Positions 19,466 through 29,878 of a DNA stretch of 64,000 bases are shown in pieces. The stretch is from Eretmocerus hayati (Eukaryota; Arthropoda; Insecta; Hymenoptera; Aphelinidae). The first letter of the stretch is position 1. Each line of letters starts with the position of its first letter. The notes beneath the pieces are model-generated. The model was not told the DNA's origin. It did no database searches and saw nothing but the letters and a program-made list of their open reading frames with translations. Location: positions 58,367,797 through 58,431,796 of the forward strand of contig CM056744.1 in the NCBI GenBank assembly GCA_029851415.1, given 5' to 3'. Made by a program: the position numbers and the translations under genes.

Positions 19466-21870
19466 ATTTGCTGAGGATCTAACACAACCATCCGTAAGAA
19501 CAAGCAAAATCAGCATCACTGTTATTGAGTGGCAATGTCGGGATCTGCATTATCCTTTAGCTGAAAATAAAATTTTTATAATTTTTTATATAATGAAAAC
19601 AGTAGGTAAGGGAATTTAAGGGCATGTCATATTACACATCTGTTACCGTGAGCCAGGAGAACCGGAAACGAGGCAAATTTTATGAAGTCCATCTGAAAAA
19701 TCACAGAAAAGATTACAAACACTAGGAATTACAATAGGAAATCCAAGAGCACACTATTTCTAAAACATATGCCTATTTTAGTATCAAATCTTTATAAACA
19801 GTGGTAGATCATAGATTAATAATCAAAAGCATGTCAGTCCCTTAATGGACATTCATAGGAAAAACTAACTACATGCAATAATCCATCGATATCAAAAAAC
19901 TGCAGTACATTCGATCAAGAGCTATTGATCTTTGATTCGGGCTAAGATTCAAGAAAATCCAGAGTATAGAGACAACAAGTCCTCTTTTCGAAATTGACTG
20001 TCGCAACCAAAATTTGGATGTCAAAATTTGCTCTCACACATCATAACCTCTCAAGTATTTGAAATTGAATTGAATTGATCTCTAGCCAAATTTGAGTAGA
20101 TCTTGAAGTACCTATTGGGATACTAAGAACCAAGAAAATCACAAAAAAAATATAGTACCCCATAATATTCGCCTGATATGATCCATGTAGTCACTGTTTA
20201 TCATATAAGGCCCTCAATAACAGATAGGATAACTTCAACAGCCTAGAAAAAGAATAAATGTTAGTCAACGTATAGGAAAAAGACAGACAATATGTCTAGG
20301 ATTATACTCACAGCTGAAGTCAAAGAGTCGAATCACCAATCAACATGCATTGGACCATAATACACATCAAAAAGTACATATACCAGAAGTAGAAAGGTTC
20401 TATAGTCCCTTTACACCTACAACAAAGTTAAATATTAGGAAAATAGCATTCAGCCTACCCATGGAAATTGAGCGTAAACAAGCAACAAAAATATTCACCC
20501 TCAACAGAAATATTCACGGTGGACTACCCACAATACATGAGAAAGGACCAACATATGTATTGACCTCACCTAAGATATACTAGAACATATTTCATTTGAA
20601 TAACCTCTCACGGTCAGGGCAAGCTTGGGCTTCAGCAGCTCCTTTACCAAACTATACACAAGTTTATCACCAATCCTCCCATTGACACTAGTGTGGCCCA
20701 GAAATTTGATAAAAGATCACAAGGTATCCAAAACACTGTCACGCATTTTTTTTTCACAGCATACTCATTTGAAAAAAGGATATTTTAGAAACATGCTTGA
20801 ACAAATTGCAAAAGAATCTCAATTTTTGCTATTCATTCCCATGATATATGAAGCATAGAAAGCTAGGCTTGTTAGGACCATTTTCAGAAACATGGAGAAC
20901 AGACCAAAAGTAAATGCTTTACCAATTTCAATCAGTGAGAAATACAGGATCATGAAGAGAATTCCACCATCATAGGATGAGTATATTGAACTATATCAAT
21001 TTCTGGGTCGAATGAGCCATTGTACTTAATTTATACTGATTGAGTGCTCACTGCCTGTTTGCTCCCGTTAACCTGAAAAGTTAGGAAGAAAACTTCACAA
21101 AGTATCAAATCATGTATAACGTCCATTAACTCCAATACTCGTCTGATACAAAATCTCACAAACATCCTCCTGGTAAAAAGATTCCCATCAAAGATAAGCA
21201 AAATCCCAACATTTGGTCTTGAACAATAACAATCACAACACTGGTAGAGCCATCAAGCCATAATGTACACATGAAGACTGACTACTATTCAAACGAGAGA
21301 GAGAGAGAGAGGGCCAACATGCGACGAAAACTGAATGACAACGAAAATTGTAGTATATGAGCTATTAATAGCCGGCACACTGGCGGGTGCCACAATATAT
21401 AGGTCTACACCGAGATACAGATACACACGCACAGTCTCGGGGGCATTACAACCGCATCGAAAGCAAGTCACAGGCGCGAGCTATACACTTTCCTGTGTAC
21501 CCGAATTTTTCAAAAAGTTCCACAAAATTTTAGTGGGTTATCAACATTATCATGCAAGGACCTCACCTTCCAAATTTCGGCTCGATTGGATGTTTTCCCA
21601 GGGATCCAAAAAATTGCACCACAATGCACACAAAATGCCCCTACCGGGACCATTTTTCATTATTTGACACATGTTCCGAGAGCCACAAGAAATACTTCTC
21701 CTTTCTGGATTCGATTGCAAATCTCAGGTTTAACTCATCAATAATGTTTTCGGACAAAATACTATACAAAATTTTGGTTAAAAATGCATGACAAAGGTTC
21801 TCTCGAAACGGTGAAAATGTAAACTTTGAACCACGAAAATTTCCAAAATTTGGATTTTTCTCGAATTTTT
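19466..21870. other. Gene-poor block of the 22.6-kb element, middle part
   Basis: AT-rich, with a short (GA)n run at 21296-21311. A 77-codon frame at 20350-20583 has no recognised family. I see no RNA gene. Confidence 0.55.
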
Positions 21871-21879
21871 CCATAGAAA

Positions 21880-22650
21880 GGTCTCATAGCTCTGATAGAT
21901 ACCTTGAATTTGAGCTGTTGAACATCGAAATCGGATGAAAACTGACCAAGTTATGGTACTTTTTCGCGTACTCTCGCTTATGCATGGATAACCGTATATT
22001 ACATTGATTTTGACTCCACTGTGAGGGCTGGAAAATTTTTTGGCTGTCAACCGATTCTGATTCTGGTGGAATACATCTTAGAGAGTATTCATATCAATTT
22101 TCACATCAATATCATCAAAATTGTTTGATTTACGACAAAATACACATTCATTTTTGTACTAACAGTAGCTTTTCAGGTGAAATTTTGATCATGTAATATT
22201 TCAGTCTCAAAAATTTTCCATCCAACTGCGGACCTCTACTGTTAGGTTTTCATCAAATTATGATGTTAAACCTCCTATATTTTGTGATTACATACGCAAA
22301 TTTCAATTCCGAGATGAGAAATTAGAATTTTCGCATAAAGCTGTTTTCCAGGTCGAAGACCTGCATTTTCCCATTTGAAATGCTTCGGTTCCGTTTCTGA
22401 GACTTCTAGTGGTGTTTGTAACCATTACACTACTTAGTTATATGAATTTGCCATAATGATAGATGTTTACAGAGGTCCTTTGACGGAAATACCAATGAGA
22501 ATCTGTCAATGCAGTGGGTCAGCAGTTTTGTGTTATGGAAATTAACTGAAATGATATGTAGCTTGAAATTTTTATGAAGTATTTTTGTGCAAAGAAATGG
22601 GCATGAATTTTCACTTGATTTTTAGCATGCCATGAGACAGATGAATTTTG
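21880..22650. repeat. Diverged duplication, copy 1
   Basis: Aligns in direct orientation with 23320-24090: shared blocks include 'gaaaactgaccaagt', 'gtgaaattttgat', 'aatatt.c.gtctcaaaaatttt' and 'gagatgagaaatt', in the same order and at a constant offset of about 1.43 kb. Identity is moderate with small indels, so the duplication is old. Confidence 0.7.
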
Positions 22651-23319
22651 GTCAGTTTTTTTTTGTCTGAATGTTTGCGCTAAGTATGGGGAAGTTTATA
22701 TGATGATCGGTATCGATCAGAATGGTGACGATAATTCATGCAATAAACAACTGATATGAATAATGTAACCGTCCATATTTGCATCTGTCAGGACAAGAGA
22801 AACCACCGGTCATCCAGCTTATATTCGGCACAACGAACGCGTCAGATCCGAGATGTGCTATATATGCGGATGGAATACGAAACGCTATGTTAATAACCCC
22901 GCATGAGAAGCTGATGCGGAGTGAAACATCCACACACTAGAGACACTAGGAGAATTCAGTCGAGTCGGGAAGGGGCCGATTATTTCTATCGGTTCCTCTC
23001 TCTGCCTCTCCTTCGTTGCCCATATACGATGAGCGTGCTGTATGTGTGTGTATATATTCATCGTTCGGCATAGTACTATGGAATTTTTATCGCTTGCAAC
23101 TGTGAAACTATCTCTCATCAACGATGGGAAACATTTTTCTTTCTCAAATGAGTTGAACATCTGGATTTTCAACTGATGTTACAAACTCTATCATGATTGG
23201 TTATCGAAATTTTGGGTGTTTTTTCTCGTCGGATGGCTCTTTCGACTATAGAGATTGACGATTTTCAACTTTGAATTCTTGGAATTTTGTGCTCTTCTTG
23301 AATTCCCCCATTCAAATAA

Positions 23320-24090
23320 GCTAATAGTCCTTGAAAAGAGCTTCAATTTAAGCTATTGTAGGCCCAAGTGGGGTGAAAACTGACCAAGTAATGATGATTT
23401 TTCGAGTACCTTCTTTTACACATGAAAAATTGAATTTTTAATGGATGTTCACTCCTCTGAGCTGATTTGGAAATTTTTGAGGTGTTAATGGGTTTTGATT
23501 CTAGTAGTGTATACCTTAAAGAGTGTCTACACAAACTTTTGACGTGGTAATATCAGAATTGTTCGATTTATGAACAAATACGCACTCGATTTTTGTTCCG
23601 ATGGCAACTTTTTGGGTGAAATTTTGATTACATAATATCTTGGTCTCAAAAATTTTTCTATTGATTTCCTGTATCTTTCGATCGGTTCCTCTTCAAGATA
23701 TGATGTTACTCAATTGATCTTTTCCTATTCCATATGTACCTTTGAATTCCAAGGTGAGAAATTTGGAATGACGCATACGACTGTTTTTCGTGTTGGAAAC
23801 TTGCATTTTTCCCCTTGTGATGTTCATATTTCAATTCTTACGCTGAAATTCACGTGAAAAACTATTGCCATATATAATTATGTAGATTTGTGATGATGAT
23901 AAACAGTTATAGTGGTGGTTTACTCAAAATTCATGTCCTAGTAACAATTTCAAAGGCTGAAGTACGCATTTCCCATGTACTTTTCGATGAAATTTTGTAA
24001 TGTCTAAAATTGAATCTCTCGCTTGACTAACTTCTCTTTGGCAATAAAATAGGTAGGAATAGTTAGTTCCAGAGGTTATCTACGAAGTTT
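23320..24090. repeat. Diverged duplication, copy 2
   Basis: Partner of 21880-22650. No long frame survives in either copy, so it is noncoding or long dead. The roughly 670 bp between the copies are not obviously repeated. Confidence 0.7.
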
Positions 24091-24272
24091 CATAGCTATA
24101 CGCATCAATTTCTGTGTTTTTTTACCTTATTTCTCAAAATTCTGGAATTGACTTTTTGGGACACTTTTTTCGAATTTCGTCCGTTTTCTCGACTTCGGAC
24201 TGGGTGTGGAGTATAAAGTGACTCAATACGTGTTTGTGCGGGCACTTATGTGTGTAATAAGGGTGGTCTAAT

Positions 24273-24761
24273 GTGTCTTGTAGGTTATTCTCCCGATCCG
24301 TAGTGTGGATGAGGTGTCAAGCGGTGAAATGCACATTCACGTCTGTATACGGGATTTACACTCCACTATATAGCCGCACTATAATTCCAACCCGTAAAGC
24401 ATCGCATAGCAAATATATCTCTAAGCATCAAGCACGGCAGCATATAAGCATACGCGTAAGCAGTGACTCGAACGGCCGCCCTATAACCACGCGTATATAT
24501 CCAACGGAGTCACACGGACGCATGCATTGGGGCCGCCGGCCGGGATGCTTCTGTGAGAGTTGCATGTTAAAGCATAGTAGACGCGCGCAAAGAGCGCTAA
24601 TCACACTTCACGCACAAGCAAAATTTGTCCCGGGTGCTTCTGTGTGTGTTACATGCAGCCAGCATTGGGAGCTAATATGCGATAAGCGCTTTCATCTTTC
24701 CTCCGTGTTATTCTTATGGGAGAGATTTCAGATCCGGACAATTTTTTTTACCCAGTCTTGA
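24273..24761 (+). CDS. Unrecognised open frame, 162 codons, in the gene-poor block
   Basis: The longest open frame between integrase and Env. The product is basic and Cys-containing (PGCFCESCMLKHSRRAQRAL, ASVCVTCSQHWELICDKRF), with no signal peptide or membrane segment and no family I recognise. The local sequence is richer in G+C than its surroundings, which alone can keep a frame open. It may be chance; it may be an accessory gene of the element. Confidence 0.2.
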   Translation: MSCRLFSRSVVWMRCQAVKCTFTSVYGIYTPLYSRTIIPTRKASHSKYISKHQARQHISIRVSSDSNGRPITTRIYPTESHGRMHWGRRPGCFCESCMLKHSRRAQRALITLHAQAKFVPGASVCVTCSQHWELICDKRFHLSSVLFLWERFQIRTIFFTQS

Positions 24762-25659
24762 TCCGGCTCGTTATCCATTCTACACGATTGTTATTCAATA
24801 TGGATTCACATTTTCGTTTCCCCCCTTTCTTCTACCTTTTTTTATCAAATCACTCTGAAAAATTTCAGCTTGCATGAAGTTGTTATGAGTCATTTCAAAT
24901 GAACTCCATCACACGGGATTGTTGAGTCGCTGCACTAGCAAATTCTTATTAGTAATAAAAAGAAATCTCAAATTTTGATCACAGAAAACAACAATATAAA
25001 GTATGAGCACCAAAATGAGTTTTGACATTTTCATTCCCAAAAATTTCAAGCGGTTAAATTGCAAAACAAAGTCAGGACAAGCATTATTAGGAATTGAGAT
25101 AACAGCACATGAACACATCAGAATGAAGAGGTTCTAAAAACCTTATTTTTGAACTACCACATATAGAACCCCGTAACTGTGCGTAAACTTGGTCGAACAA
25201 ATCATTTTGTTTTTCCTTCATATCCCTAACCTGACACCCGCCGCAACGGGAACACCCAACCTGAAGGGACTACATAGCCGAACTGACTGACAGACTAACT
25301 GCCAGAAAGCCAAAAGAGAAACTGCGCCCACCACATAATAATCGAAAATACTCATACGTCATATTTCCGGTCCTAGTCTTACCAGCACGCTATGCATTAT
25401 AGCTAGCTTGAGCAACTCTGATAAAGACCAGATATACGGTTCACACTGGAAGCCCCTCAGATATGCCCGAAACATTTTTTTTTAAGAAAGAGAATACACA
25501 CACCGAATGGAACAAATGATTTTTACTCAAAACAATATCGAAACGGGATCGAATATAACTCTCCCCATGAGGAGCAACATCCTTTTTTTCCTCTCATCAT
25601 CATTCCGCCCTTGTACCATTCATTCATGAATATATGCCGGAAACTTATGAAATTTGCAG
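24762..25659 (+). other. Gene-poor stretch ending in a candidate env splice acceptor
   Basis: AT-rich, no supported gene up to the env exon. Near its end a pyrimidine-rich tract (25580-25615, including a seven-T run) is followed by 'aaatttgcag|gac' with AG at 25658-25659, a good 3' splice site. Using it joins the upstream signal-peptide exon to Env in frame. A short hydrophobic frame from ATG 25567 lies in a different phase and probably has no role. Confidence 0.55.
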
Positions 25660-27598
25660 GACTTCAACGGATCATGAGGGTCGAATAAACATCGAACCAA
25701 TCCCGCGAAATCCCGGATTAGTTATGGAGAAATTGGATAAATTGTACACCTCTCGCACATCGTGGAGAATAATCCACAGCATTGATCTTCATCCATACTT
25801 ATCGCAAGGGAAAGAACTTAATATAACTTGGTCAAAGATACAGACGAGATGTGAATCTTTGGAACAACAGTGCAAGCACGGTAGCCAGATAATAAAATTG
25901 AAGGAAAAGATCCAAGAGACGCAGGAAAGCGCGGATAGACTTATAAAATTATTGGAAGGCTCCAAAACTGATACTCAGATCAGCCGGAGAGAGAGGTCAA
26001 TATTGCCAGGAATAGGGAGCATTTATAAATTCCTCTATGGCACATTAGACGAAGAATCGGAAGCGAACCTAATCGAACTAATGCAGGAGAGGGCAAATGA
26101 GACGGGTAAACTTGCAGAGCTCGTGGCGAATCAAACGGAAATAATATTAGATCAATTTGGGATACATCATGAAAAATTATTAACCCTCGGTAACCTCACG
26201 TCACAGCTAGAAAAAAATCAAGGCATACTGAACGACCGCATCGATTTTTCAATCGCAATAGAAATCCTCGTCGAAAGTGTCTTACAATATGAGATCAACA
26301 CACAAATTTTGACAAATGTCATAATATCTGCACCTCAAGGCGCTATTTACCCAAGATTCATGCCACCATCTCTATGGATGCACACAAAAGATACCATCGA
26401 TAGGAGTAAGCTAGACGTAAGATTTCCACAACTCGACGAAAACGAACCTCTTTTGGAATTATCAAAAATTGTGGACATAGCAATCCTTTTTGCAGAACCA
26501 AAACTCATATATTATATAAAACTTCCTTTACTTGATGGTAATGAGTACAACTTATATAAAGCCCATCCGGTACCAGTAAAACAGTGGAACTCATCGGTTT
26601 CCGTCTACATGTGGCCAGATTCAATTTATACCGCAATCAACGCTAATAATGAGGCATACATTCAATTTAATGTCGAATCATTAAATTACTGTAGGCACCT
26701 AAGAAGAGCTCTTATTTGTGAAAACCCAGGGCCACTCAGGACCATTGACGATTTTTCACCCTGTGAAGTTAAATTAGCGGTAGGGAGAGGTTTCAGTCTT
26801 CCCGCGTGTGAGATTAAAATAGCGAAATTGCAAGAAACGTTCTGGACAAAATTAGAGAAGGAAAATACGTGGGTCTTCTCTACTGAACATGTAGAATCTA
26901 TTTTCGGAAATTGCACGTCAAATTCGAGAAGAAAAACGAAAATAAATGGATTGGGTTTATTACATTTACGTGCAGGCTGCACTGCCCAAACTGAATCTGT
27001 AAAATTGGTAGCTTCGCGAAGAGTAACAGTGAAATCGGAAATAATTGTATTCCGAGAGACAAAACTAGACCTATCGCCATTGCTAAGTAATGAATTATCA
27101 AAAGACCCAAATAACCCGATTTATGAATCCACAATTATCCCGAAATTGCAGCTTGATGGAAACACTTCCTCAAAGGCATTAGAGAGAGGAGACGATTTGA
27201 GAAATATAATGAATGTAGCACGGAGCATGAGCCAAGTCAAAATTATAACAAAAAAACTCGATCATTTGCAAACATATTTCGTTTTCTCTGGCTTATTTTA
27301 CATGATCTCTTTCGGAGTCATGATCACAGTTTTCAAGGTCTGTTGCCTGGGGGGGATCCCTTGTCTAATTTTGAGAAGACTTGTTTCAGGTTCCAAAAAG
27401 AAGCAATCAAATCCAAAAACAATGACGTCTTTGTATCCAGAAATAATCAATATGAAAGTTATACCATATATCACTGAGGTTATGGGACAACAAAAGGAGA
27501 TTTCAGAGATGCCTAATACGACTTCGATACAAACAGCAGAAGTATATGAAATACCAAAGACCCCAAGAGAGGTCCAGATATACACAGAGCTTATTTGA
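25660..27598 (+). CDS. env: Envelope glycoprotein, baculovirus-F-like (env exon 2)
   Basis: The frame is unbroken from 25634 to the TGA at 27596, about 650 codons. Features fit the F-like Env of insect errantiviruses. A furin-type site RRER is encoded at 25985-25996, followed by a fusion-peptide-like 'SILPGIGSIYKFLYG'. Long heptad-rich helices follow, then a Cys-containing ectodomain. One membrane segment (about 27275-27355, 'YFVFSGLFYMISFGVMITVF') precedes a basic cytoplasmic tail of some 75 residues. The ATG at 25634 gives no signal peptide, which agrees with supply from the upstream exon. It is the only long gene of this element without a break. Role (membrane fusion) is by family. Confidence 0.88.
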
Positions 27599-28701
27599 AG
27601 GATGAATCATACTACTTTCCCACGACTCACAATATGACGCTGAGATATATACCAAAAGATTTGAAAAAGGAAGTGTGACAAATTTTCTAATATGTAGAAA
27701 AAATCACGATTGATTTTTGAGCAACACGCGAAATAAAGCAAAGGTTTCACAAGATGTGGTATGAAAGATACGCCATAATCAACGCTCTGCCACACATATA
27801 AAATTGATGACAGCAGAGAACGAATTTTCTACGATGATGACTTAAAATATTAGAGAATGCAAAGGAGTTATCCATAATGTAACCATGATTATAACCAAAG
27901 AGAGAGACTTGAGTAGATTACTTCATCCAAAACCGTGTATCATTCATATTTAGTCAAAATTTTTAGGATAACAATATACTTAGATTAAGTATCTATCATT
28001 ATTAAACACTAGAATGAGGGAAGGCGTAGTCAGAATGATTCTTGTGAGGTAAAATGTTTGGAAGGCGCATTTATACAAATATTCAATTAACTGGAATTTT
28101 TGAGAAATGATATTTTGTCCAAATTCTGCCAAAAATTGATCATGTAAGCTTTTCAAATCGGTTTTTTTCTTTTAAAACGCACGTGAATTCACAACCCAAC
28201 AAGATATGAAAGAGGGAGGAAATGAATCTCATGTTAGCGCCAGCTTTATCATACAGATAAAATAGCGACAACAGTAGAGAGCTTGTCGACCTAGATAATT
28301 ATTATATTTATGGATGTAGAATTACCTCATAGTAAGTTCACATGTTTTAAACTTCAACGTTTAAATTGACTCGAGTTCAAAATGATATGACGAATCTGAA
28401 AAAAAAAAAAAAATTTTTTCGACCAACGCTATATGTCCAATGAGAAATCAGCAAATACGAAATACGTACTGAAAATTGTAAGAATCTGACCACACGATTC
28501 AGAATAAGATATACTATGAACGCCCAAAATTCAAAGCCATGACCGCTCGAGCCTTGTTAAACGCTAGCCATAGAAAATTTTTTCAGAAGATTTCATTGTA
28601 CGAAAATTTTTTTAATCCACGAAAAGTATACATATACATTTTAACACATGTATGATCATGAGTTCCATTGCTCCGGGGAGCAATGAGCACGGCTATGGAC
28701 G
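27599..28701. other. Env 3' untranslated region
   Basis: AT-rich, no open frame of note. A purine-rich tract directly before the 3' LTR is expected as the plus-strand primer, but the sequence there (ggctatggacg) is not a clear polypurine tract; the nearest purine-rich run is 'ccggggagcaatgag' at about 28673. Confidence 0.5.
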
Positions 28702-29160
28702 TGTCAAGGGCACAGTGAGCTCCATATATTATTATATACTTATTACAATATATATATATGGTCATATGTTAGAAGAGAGCACATAGCAACTCATCTCTTT
28801 GTCCTGGGGAAACCCCACCAGCGACGATGAGCGATTAGGAAATCTAGGTTATCAACAATAGTATAAATACGGCGCAAAGGAAGCACTGTGTGGCTTCTTC
28901 ATCTGCGTCCTCTCGCACTACGAGCTTTTCCGCGAGCTTCACTCGCAGGGCTCTTCTTACCCAGTCCACGTAGCTGTAAAATCTGGGCGCGCCCCGCGCC
29001 TCGTAAACGCATTACAAGTCTCTCTCTTATATTTGGATATACCTTCCATTGGATAAACAGCAACTGAGAATATCTACGGAATCACCTATTTCTATTGGCA
29101 TCCAATTCCACCCCCGTCTGCTACAATTAGCGGAGACAGAGAAGGACCATAACCCTAACA
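28702..29160 (+). repeat. 3' LTR of the 22.6-kb element
   Basis: 459 bp, TGTCAAGGGC to CCCTAACA. It has a TATA-like 'gtataaatac' at 28861. The AATAAA of the 5' LTR reads GATAAA here (about 29052), which would weaken 3'-end formation. Confidence 0.92.
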
Positions 29161-29735
29161 GATTCTAGAAGATGTGACAATTCATATAATGATTTTTGTG
29201 AATGATCTGCTCATTTGCTGTAAGAACAATAATAAAATCAATAGAAACAAGAACTCGTTGAGTGGAAAGTTCAAAATGAAAGATTTGGGTTAAGTCAAAA
29301 GTTATTTGGGAATCAATATTGAGTATGACATAGTATCAGGAATGATGGCTTTAGATCAGGAGAGTTACATTGGATTTATGAGTAGAAAATACAGAATTCA
29401 GTATGCTAAGACATATGAAACACCGATGGAAGAAAATCTCAAACTACACAAAGCTGATTACGAAATGAATGATATCGGGTACAGGAATTCGATAGGTTTT
29501 TTGGCATATGTAATTGCTGGGACTAGACCAGACATAGGTCATAGCGTGAGTTATTTGAGTAGATTCCAGAATTGTTGTGACGGGACACACTTCAAAGATG
29601 CATTGAGAGTTCTGAAATAACTCTATAATACAAAAGACCTCAGACTGACATTCATCAGGAAAGAGAGTTGTAAAGTTTTAGATTGTTATGTAGATGCTGA
29701 TTAGGCAAGCGACTCAACAGACAGGAGGTCTACTA
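29161..29735 (+). pseudogene. Ty1/copia reverse transcriptase, C-terminal part, and start of RNase H
   Basis: Begins with the second GATT copy. The catalytic box appears at once as 'MIFVNDLLIC': the first Asp of the usual VDD is Asn here, which would inactivate the enzyme. Then 'FKMKDLG' followed by a stop, 'YLGINIEYD', 'YAKTYETPMEENLKL' and 'YRNSIGFLAYVIAGTRPDIGHSVSYLSRF' (29306-29620), all typical copia blocks, and a degraded RNase H start 'CYVDAD*ASDSTDRRST'. The frame is cut at 29735 and resumes at 36603. Confidence 0.88.
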
Positions 29736-29878
29736 CACTGTGAGGAAAATATTGAAATTCCATTCGGATTGACACCAAAATTGCACTGAATAGTGTATAA
29801 ATTCCCAAAATATTCGTATTGATGCTTGAAGTGAACACAACCCCTTATTTTTTCGAAGGAATTGGATTGATAACACAG

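Larger units (their letters stand above)
6571..29160 (+). mobile_element. 22.6-kb env-bearing Ty3/gypsy (errantivirus-like) element with OTU domain
   Basis: Complete LTR element bounded by near-identical LTRs (6571-7026 and 28702-29160) and a 4-bp GATT duplication. Contents in order: primer site, short signal-peptide exon, Gag, -1 frameshift site, Pol (protease, RT, RNase H, OTU-like protease, integrase), a 9.4-kb gene-poor block, and a baculovirus-F-like Env. RT type, integrase with GPY-like C-terminal region, and F-like Env place it in the Ty3/gypsy group near insect errantiviruses. Its length is about three times the usual 7-8 kb, owing to the gene-poor block, the long Gag N-terminus and the OTU region. 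Gag and Pol carry breaks; Env does not. Confidence 0.9.

Noticed and set aside
16167..25560. A nested complete transposon filling the gap between integrase and env
   Set aside because: I looked for paired terminal repeats, LTRs or a flanking duplication and found none. Not excluded, only unsupported.
25567..25629. Short frame with hydrophobic residues just before Env, taken as its signal peptide after a frameshift
   Set aside because: It is out of frame and overlaps the pyrimidine tract of a good splice acceptor. The upstream exon at 7170 matches phase without assuming any mutation.
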